Shown here one piece after another: positions 32,057 through 36,104 of a stretch of DNA of 36,104 nucleotides. Numbering within the stretch: the first letter of the stretch is position 1; every line of letters begins with the position of its first letter. Origin of the DNA: Saccharofermentans sp. (GTDB lineage Bacteria; Bacillota; Clostridia; Saccharofermentanales; Saccharofermentanaceae); NCBI GenBank assembly GCA_024403795.1, contig JAKSRD010000023.1:1-36104 (forward strand), given 5' to 3'. Position numbers and translations under genes: made by a program. Below the pieces are notes generated by a model. The model had not been told where the DNA came from. It saw nothing but the letters and a program-made list of their open reading frames with translations, and did no database searches.

Positions 32057-32099
32057 ATTATACATTTGCACTTTGATAAAAACTACCATTAAAAGTGCA
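32057..32099 (-). promoter_or_regulatory. Promoter with inverted repeat for the glycerophosphotransferase operon
   Basis: TATAAT (-10) lies at 32062-32057 on the minus strand. Upstream, TGCACTTT (32068-32075) and AAAGTGCA (32092-32099) are perfectly inverted over 16 nt, covering the -35 region, where only a weak TAGTTT is seen. This could be an operator. Confidence 0.5.
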
Positions 32100-32169
32100 C
32101 CCGCAAAATACGACACGTCAGAATTGTCATTAACAGATCATCCGTTACTTGATCGTCCCGGATATGATC

Positions 32170-32943
32170 TTAATCAAAATATTCTTCGTATAGATAATAC
32201 TCGGGAAGGTGTCCCGGGAGCAATTCTCTTCCATATACGGAACCGTCCGGCTTAGTAACGGTGATCAAAGAGATCGCAGAGTAGTCATAATACAAAGTAA
32301 CAACACTGCCGTCATCAAACATCAATGTCTTCTCTTCGTTTTTTTCCAATCTGCTCTTTATTGCATTGATCTCACTCATGTCTATCGACTTGATCGTAAA
32401 AGATTCAACGCTGTATTCCGTTACCATAGTGACTCTGTTACTGTCCCAATCGATCATCACCGTGTTACACGTAATATCGTCATTATGGAACAAACCGGCA
32501 TTGTCCCACTGTTTGTTCTTGGTGGTCACCTTCTCATCAGCAAAAAGACATAAGACATTAGCCTTTATGTTGCGTTCCATAGCCATTGTCTCACTTCTGA
32601 AGACCGTTCTGATAACAAACAAAGCCGCCATAACAGTCGCGAGTATTGCAACTGTTATGGCAAGCTTCTTTGTACTGATCTTCTTTTTGCGACTTGAATT
32701 GATCTTGCCGATTATCAATCCGATATGTATTGCCAGACTTACGATCAATAACGGAACGATTACTACCGAGTATTCAGAGAAAAAAAGAATTATTCCCAGC
32801 AAAAAAGACTCGGCCGGATCAAGTGATGAACCTAAGAAACCGCCACCGTTGAACATGCACAACAAGCCAAACAACAAAATGACTGTATGCGGTATAAACG
32901 ACAATGCCAATAATAATTTCCATTTGCCTGATTTAATCTTCAT
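32170..32943 (-). CDS. Three-TM membrane protein with an extracytoplasmic C-terminal domain
   Basis: 257 residues. TM helices at about 9-31, 43-78 (possibly two) and 94-112 are followed by a domain of about 140 residues (NKQWDNAGLFHNDDITCNTVMI, EYSVESFTIKSIDMSEINAI, DGSVVTLYYDYSAISLI). No recognised family. AGGGAG precedes the ATG by 9 nt. It lies upstream of the glycerophosphotransferase gene on the same strand, but a promoter and dyad separate them, so it may be an independent unit. Confidence 0.72.
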   Translation of the reverse strand: MKIKSGKWKLLLALSFIPHTVILLFGLLCMFNGGGFLGSSLDPAESFLLGIILFFSEYSVVIVPLLIVSLAIHIGLIIGKINSSRKKKISTKKLAITVAILATVMAALFVIRTVFRSETMAMERNIKANVLCLFADEKVTTKNKQWDNAGLFHNDDITCNTVMIDWDSNRVTMVTEYSVESFTIKSIDMSEINAIKSRLEKNEEKTLMFDDGSVVTLYYDYSAISLITVTKPDGSVYGRELLPGHLPEYYLYEEYFD

Positions 32944-33098
32944 ACCAAAAATCTCCCTGATTCACGAGGTATGACCCTGATTCCGCATTAGATGCTTTGA
33001 TTATCAAAATATATTATCAGTTCAAGAATTGCAAGTCATTTGTACACGAAAATCGTCACCGTGAAGATCAGCATTACCTTCGATCGCACAACAGTCCG

Positions 33099-33305
33099 TC
33101 ACTTACTCAGTGTCCATGACATCTCCCAAAACGCAAGTTCATAACGGGAACATGCAACAAAGATATCGATCAGATGCTGAACCTGCTTATCTGTATATGC
33201 CTCAGTCAGACGATTCAGTTCAGCCAAAAGGATAACGTTGCGTTCAATAGTCTCTCTGTTGTATTCATAATGATGCCTCCTTAGCATATTCTCCTTGAAG
33301 ATCAA
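33099..33305 (-). pseudogene. tenA: C-terminal remnant of thiaminase II (tenA)
   Basis: About 60 residues match the C-terminal helices of TenA, ending in FVACSRYELAFWEMSW, the family's conserved end with the catalytic Glu region. Full TenA is about 220 residues; the N-terminal two thirds, including the active-site Cys, are absent. The thiD stop overlaps an ATG (ATGA) with a perfect AAGGAGG ribosome site, but that frame stops after 17 codons, so the tenA frame is no longer translated from it. TenA would hydrolyse aminopyrimidine to HMP, feeding ThiD. It is most likely a pseudogene made by an internal deletion. Confidence 0.65.
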
Positions 33306-34074
33306 AAGCGTGATTCATCGGGCCGGAGCCTTTGCCAAGATCGAGCATTGCAGCCAAAGCACCGGAGATGTAGTTTTTTGCCCTGCGGACAGATTCGGTA
33401 AGGGTATAACCCTTGGCAAGATTGGCAGCGATGGCACTCGAGAGAGTACATCCCGTGCCGTGAGTGTTGGGATTGTTGATGCGCTTTCCATCGAACCGGA
33501 TAATCTCTCCGTCTGTGTAAAGCAGATCGTTGGCGTCGTTGATGCTGTGACCGCCTTTCAGCAGAACTGCACAACGGTAGTTCTCGCTAATCTTCTTTGC
33601 GGCAACAGCCATATCCGTCTCGCTCTCAATGGTCAGACCGGAGAGGACCTGTGCTTCGGGAATGTTAGGCGTCACAAGTGTCGATATGGGCAGCAGCTCC
33701 TCGATAAGGGTCTGTACCGCATCATTCCTGATCAGAGCAGAACCGGAAGTTGCCACCATTACGGGATCGACGACCACATTTCCGGCATTGTAATATCTGA
33801 GCCTGTCCGCGATCACGCGGATCAGCTCTGCGGTTCCAACCATGCCGATCTTCACGGCATCGGGATAGATGTCTTCAAATACCACATCCAGTTGTTGCCT
33901 CAGGAAATCCGGCGTCGATTCCTGAATTGCTCTCACCCCGGTCGTGTTCTGTGCCGTAAGTGCCGTGATCACACTCATGGCATAAACACCGTTCATGGTC
34001 ATTGTTTTCATGTCGGCCTGGATGCCGGCGCCTCCGCTGCAGTCGCTGCCTGCAATGGTCAATGCTACTTTCAT
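33265..34074 (-). CDS. thiD: Hydroxymethylpyrimidine / phosphomethylpyrimidine kinase
   Basis: ThiD phosphorylates HMP twice to HMP pyrophosphate for thiamine synthesis. The 269 residues show the ribokinase-fold motifs: AGSDCSGGAGIQADMKTM at the N-terminus, VVDPVMVATSGSAL, LLKGGH, and the anion-hole and catalytic Asp-equivalent Cys region GTGCTLSSAIAA. Normal length. It sits behind two tandem TPP riboswitches with terminators and overlaps the tenA remnant at its 3' end. Some organisms fuse or pair ThiD with PdxK activity; with TPP control the thiamine role is clear. Confidence 0.94.
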   Translation of the reverse strand: MKVALTIAGSDCSGGAGIQADMKTMTMNGVYAMSVITALTAQNTTGVRAIQESTPDFLRQQLDVVFEDIYPDAVKIGMVGTAELIRVIADRLRYYNAGNVVVDPVMVATSGSALIRNDAVQTLIEELLPISTLVTPNIPEAQVLSGLTIESETDMAVAAKKISENYRCAVLLKGGHSINDANDLLYTDGEIIRFDGKRINNPNTHGTGCTLSSAIAANLAKGYTLTESVRRAKNYISGALAAMLDLGKGSGPMNHAFDLQGEYAKEASL

Positions 34075-34104
34075 TTTGTCAGTAGTCCTTTCTCGATTGA
34101 TATG

Positions 34105-34141
34105 AAAAAACAGGAGAATACCCTTTGCGGTATCCTCCTGT
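34105..34141 (-). terminator. Terminator of the thiD-proximal TPP riboswitch
   Basis: On the minus strand ACAGGAGGATACC pairs with GGTATTCTCCTGT around GCAAAG and is followed by TTTTTT. It forms the expression platform ahead of the thiD ribosome site. Confidence 0.88.
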
Positions 34142-34152
34142 CACAGAGCAAA

Positions 34153-34239
34153 AGCTTTCCTACGGCGGCATTATCCACATCAGGTTATAGGGTCGAAGTT
34201 TGATTACTTCCTCTCAGCCTGCTTACACAAGCTCCCCTG
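34153..34239 (-). promoter_or_regulatory. TPP riboswitch, thiD-proximal copy
   Basis: On the minus strand the conserved TPP (THI-box) elements are present in order: GGGGAGC, CTGAGAGG, ACCCTATAACCTGAT, GGATAATGCC and CGTAGGAAAGC. It is followed by its own terminator. High TPP should fold the aptamer and permit the terminator, lowering thiD expression. Confidence 0.93.
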
Positions 34240-34256
34240 AATCTTCGGTTGTAAAC

Positions 34257-34291
34257 AAAAACAGGAGCCATTCCTTGCGGATGCCTCCTGT
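34257..34291 (-). terminator. Terminator of the distal TPP riboswitch
   Basis: On the minus strand ACAGGAGGCATCC pairs with GGAATGGCTCCTGT (small mismatches) around GCAA, followed by TTTTTG. Strongly similar to the proximal terminator, consistent with duplication of the whole aptamer-terminator unit. Confidence 0.85.
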
Positions 34292-34308
34292 AAAAAATCC
34301 ATGTATAC

Positions 34309-34393
34309 GACTTCCTACGGCGGCATTATCCGCATCAGGTTATAGGGTCGAAGTTCGATTACTTCCTCTCAGCCTGCTTAACAAGCTCCCCTG
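34309..34393 (-). promoter_or_regulatory. TPP riboswitch, distal (first-transcribed) copy
   Basis: GGGGAGC, CTGAGAGG, ACCCTATAACCTGAT, GGATAATGCC and CGTAGGAAG are present on the minus strand. It differs from the proximal aptamer at only a few positions (e.g. a shorter P3-side loop, CTTGTTAAGC against CTTGTGTAAGC). The repeat distance is about 154 bp. Confidence 0.93.
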
Positions 34394-34410
34394 TTTTTAT
34401 CTCGGATTGA

Positions 34411-34439
34411 GTTATACACCTGCTTTCAGAATAAAACAA
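34411..34439 (-). promoter_or_regulatory. Promoter of the thiD transcript
   Basis: TTGTTT (-35, 34439-34434) and TATAAC (-10, 34416-34411) are 17 bp apart on the minus strand. The predicted start lies about 10 nt before the first TPP aptamer. Confidence 0.65.
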
Positions 34440-34547
34440 CCGTGATCGGTGTGCAGTTCCGCGGCATTTTCCGGGAAAATCCATCGGGAATGGCTCGTAG
34501 TCACGGTTTTCCGGTGCGAAAATTTTTTTCAAAAAAAACAAAATTTT

Positions 34548-34576
34548 TGAACCATCCGTCCGGTTCATGTGTCTTC
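34548..34576 (+). promoter_or_regulatory. Possible ECF-sigma promoter of the truncated lipoprotein gene
   Basis: TGAACC (34548-34553) and GTCTTC (34571-34576) with a 17-bp spacer, preceded by an A/T-run tract, look like an ECF-type promoter. The spacer also makes the dyad TGAACC/GGTTCA. No sigma factor gene is in the window. A second palindrome, ATTTTCCGGGAAAAT, lies at 34466-34480. Confidence 0.35.
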
Positions 34577-34623
34577 TATGTGAAGACCCAAAAATCAAAA
34601 TCAGTCTTAGGAGCATAAAAACC

Positions 34624-34734
34624 ATGAAAAAGACACTTATTCCCACGATACTTGCAGCAACAACACTTCTCTCAGGATGCACTGTAAAGATTTTAACGGC
34701 GCAGACATGTGCATGCAGTAAGTCGGTGTCGTGA
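34624..34734 (+). pseudogene. 5' stub of a lipoprotein gene
   Basis: ATG at 34624 with TTAGGAGC upstream. The first 19-22 codons give a clean lipoprotein signal (MKKTLIPTILAATTLLSGC, lipobox ending at C19). After about codon 22 the sequence switches to the antisense of a flavodoxin-like gene and stops at codon 37. It therefore retains promoter, ribosome site and signal peptide but no mature protein. Confidence 0.65.
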
Positions 34735-34984
34735 CGATCAATATGTCAGCCTTATCGATCGCATCTATTATCTTCTTTTCTTCATGGAAGGGACAAGCCG
34801 TCACATTTTCAATGCACTGATAACATCCGGAACAGAAATGGTTCAGATCCTTAGGAAAGAAGAACTCCGTGATCTCGTTCTCACCTTCGATCTTGTCCGC
34901 TATCTCACCCACATAAACATTTGCGTAACCTTTTTGTGAGAATAAAGTCAGTGCCTCATCTAATATTCTGTGTTTCGTATCCAT
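34637..34984 (-). pseudogene. Chimeric remnant: TetR N-terminus joined to an NADPH-dependent FMN reductase fragment
   Basis: The 115-codon frame starts with a TetR helix 1-2 region (MDTKHRILDEALTLFSQKGY, VGEIADKI, residues 1-32) that stops before the recognition helix. It then continues in frame as a flavodoxin-like oxidoreductase (about 36-99: NHFCSGCYQCIE, ADILIVTTPTYCMHMSAPLKS) lacking its N-terminal flavin loop and its C-terminal part. Residues 100-115 are antisense lipoprotein signal sequence. Junctions are near 34888 and 34688. Neither domain could be functional as seen; the simplest reading is a deletion that fused two neighbouring genes. Confidence 0.6.
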
Positions 34985-35006
34985 CGCGATATGCCCTTCT
35001 TGTTTG

Positions 35007-35022
35007 GCTAATCCTGATTAGC
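35007..35022. promoter_or_regulatory. Perfect palindrome upstream of the TetR/flavodoxin remnant
   Basis: GCTAATC-CT-GATTAGC, with TTGACA directly upstream on the minus strand. It lies about 20 bp before the remnant's ATG and is probably the old operator of the lost TetR repressor. The rest of 34985-35261 has no convincing gene. Confidence 0.5.
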
Positions 35023-35261
35023 TGTCAACATGAATATCTATGATTGTCCCTGTTAAACTATTTGAATTCCGATACATATGACAGAATCCTGTTAATGGAA
35101 TAAGGGATGAGGATTATTTACGGAGAGCAATATATCTGACTGCACTTCATTTGCATGATCAGCACGATAGCTGTGTGCTTTAGAATTGCTGCGGAGAAGC
35201 CTTTTTGTCTTTCCATCAGATTCTCCTTCAATAAAGTCAAACAGCAGAAATACTTCCTGCT

Positions 35262-35930
35262 TTATAACTGTACTTCAAAAGAAAACGGTTTTAAAGCTTT
35301 GGCCTCTGTGTAAGAATTCTTTCTTGGCTTAACAGTAACATTCTTGCTGTTAAGCTGAATATCTCCCAAGTTCCCAAGATCTGAGGTTTCAGGAAGATTT
35401 TCTCTCAATACCTCTGTTCCGTCTATGTTTTTCACAGAAAGCACAGGGAGATAATGTCCATTATCCAAGAGTTTCAGATAGATTGCGGCCGTTCCTTTTG
35501 TCGTTTTCTTTTCTTTGAAATGCATCAACATCTCCTGTCCCTTTTCAGCGTCCTTTATGGAATCCCTTATGATTACAGCAGAAGCTGAATCGCTGCCGAA
35601 CAATGTAAGTAATACATTTTCAATATGCTCTAATAAGAAAGAGGTTTCACCCTCCGTTTCAATGGCAGACAGAGCATCCGGGGTAATCCCTACATGGACT
35701 TTGCGGAACCAGGGGAAGTACTTGTCAACGTCTTCATCCAAAGTAACTGACCCTCTAGGTTCTTCTGTAGAAAAACAAATGTATAAATGATCATACTCTC
35801 CGAGAGAAAAACCATTCTCTCTGAGTTTCATTGCGACACGATGAGCAGCAAGATGCATTTCCTTACCGCCAATTTGCTCCATTCTCACGCCTTTAAATAT
35901 TCGTATATCACTGATTATCTTCATGGACAT
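35262..35930 (-). CDS. Hypothetical cytoplasmic protein
   Basis: 222 residues, no TM helix or signal peptide, no recognised family. The start could be the ATG at 35930 or the one two codons later; a modest ATGGGG site lies upstream. It reads as a well-composed coding sequence: an N-terminal half with strand-helix alternation (RIFKGVRMEQIGGKEMHLAAHRVAMKL, DHLYICFSTEE) and a C-terminal half rich in beta strands and Lys/Asn. The immediate neighbours, a methyltransferase tail upstream and remnants downstream, place it in a rearranged area, so recent acquisition is possible but not shown. Confidence 0.65.
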   Translation of the reverse strand: MSMKIISDIRIFKGVRMEQIGGKEMHLAAHRVAMKLRENGFSLGEYDHLYICFSTEEPRGSVTLDEDVDKYFPWFRKVHVGITPDALSAIETEGETSFLLEHIENVLLTLFGSDSASAVIIRDSIKDAEKGQEMLMHFKEKKTTKGTAAIYLKLLDNGHYLPVLSVKNIDGTEVLRENLPETSDLGNLGDIQLNSKNVTVKPRKNSYTEAKALKPFSFEVQL

Positions 35931-35959
35931 GCCCCATTAAAACAACAATTTCTTTTCTA

Positions 35960-36103
35960 TCACAGAATCTCATCGTATGTCACCTTAGCTTCAGCCTCAG
36001 TAAGATCAAGCTCTGACATGTTTATAGTAACTTCAAGTTTGGACAATAAACATACCGTCTCCACATGGTTCGACAGGCCGAGATTGATGTCAGATTTTTG
36101 CCG
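35960..36103 (-). CDS. C-terminal fragment, probably of a 23S rRNA uracil-C5-methyltransferase (RlmD/RumA-like)
   Basis: 47 codons in frame run to the window edge, so the 5' part is outside. The sequence includes GLSNHVETVCLLSKLEVTI and then NMSELDLTEAEAKVTYDEIL, which I associate with the tail of Clostridia RumA-type methyltransferases, where HVE(T/C)VxLLS closes the catalytic domain. The usual DNA-binding-like extension after TYDEI is missing: the frame stops there. The fragment could be the end of a truncated or rearranged gene. Confidence 0.5.
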   Translation of the reverse strand, partial: RQKSDINLGLSNHVETVCLLSKLEVTINMSELDLTEAEAKVTYDEIL

Positions 36104-36104
36104 T

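Noticed and set aside
33295..34203. Plus-strand frame of 302 codons opposite thiD
   Set aside because: Antisense of thiD and of a riboswitch; composition unlike neighbouring proteins.
34359..34682. Minus-strand frame of 107 codons between the riboswitch and the scar
   Set aside because: Antisense to the lipoprotein signal sequence and running into the TPP aptamer; no ribosome site.
35118..35216. Minus-strand 32-codon ORF starting MERQKGFSAA with AGGAG upstream
   Set aside because: Good ribosome site but low-quality peptide, and a second overlapping open frame without start fits equally well; probably chance in a rearranged region.

Overview
The window reads as the chromosome of an anaerobic, low-to-medium GC Gram-positive bacterium, most likely class Clostridia (gut or rumen type). 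This rests on GGAGG-type ribosome sites, GTG and TTG starts, a CPBP protease, a DUF3737 protein, 4Fe-4S aldo/keto reductase, desulfoferrodoxin-type sequence, TPP riboswitches and Clostridia-style signalling proteins. I cannot name the species from sequence alone. No rRNA, tRNA, CRISPR array, complete transposase or prophage was seen.

Region 1 (1-6.6 kb, minus strand): a seven-gene operon runs from a DtxR/MntR-like metal regulator through two small membrane proteins, larE, larB, larC and cysK. It is followed by a separately promoted Fe-S aldo/keto reductase. LarB, LarC and LarE are the full set for the nickel-pincer nucleotide cofactor, but no LarA-type racemase is encoded in the window. Region 2 (6.5-12 kb): a DUF3737 beta-helix protein, an MscS channel, a three-gene ABC importer for an unknown small molecule, and a membrane-anchored propeller-like protein. 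A 53-bp tandem repeat follows. Region 3 (12-14.3 kb): an XRE regulator fused to a complete desulfoferrodoxin, with helically phased repeats upstream, divergent from a probably leaderless EamA transporter. A GNAT gene lies at the end.

Region 4 (14.3-20.8 kb, minus): a coupled signalling operon of a TetR regulator, a 1185-residue hybrid histidine kinase with a cysteine-rich GAF domain, and a receiver/degenerate GGDEF/EAL phosphodiesterase, with the GNAT gene last. Region 5 (20.9-25.4 kb): a CPBP protease, a phosphodiesterase preceded by a leader ORF and terminator-like hairpin, a small resolvase-type HTH protein under two near-identical operators, a conserved hypothetical and a second EamA transporter.

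Region 6 (25.4-33 kb, minus): a cell-surface polymer cluster. It has a CDP-glycerol glycerophosphotransferase-like protein translationally coupled to an unusual fusion of a YidC/Oxa1-like domain with an LTA-synthase/sulfatase-like domain, then an OafA-type acyltransferase, small unknowns and a TraX-family protein. Region 7 (33-36 kb, minus): thiD behind two tandem TPP riboswitches, each with its own terminator, and a tenA remnant. Next comes a rearrangement scar made of a beheaded lipoprotein gene and a TetR/flavodoxin chimera. The window ends with an unknown gene and the tail of a probable RNA methyltransferase.

The strongest candidates for undescribed biology are the XRE-desulfoferrodoxin fusion with its phased operator array, the YidC/sulfatase fusion in a glycerol-phosphate polymer locus, and the leader-peptide/terminator arrangement in front of the phosphodiesterase. 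All assignments come from reading the sequence and from memory of the families; no database search was run.
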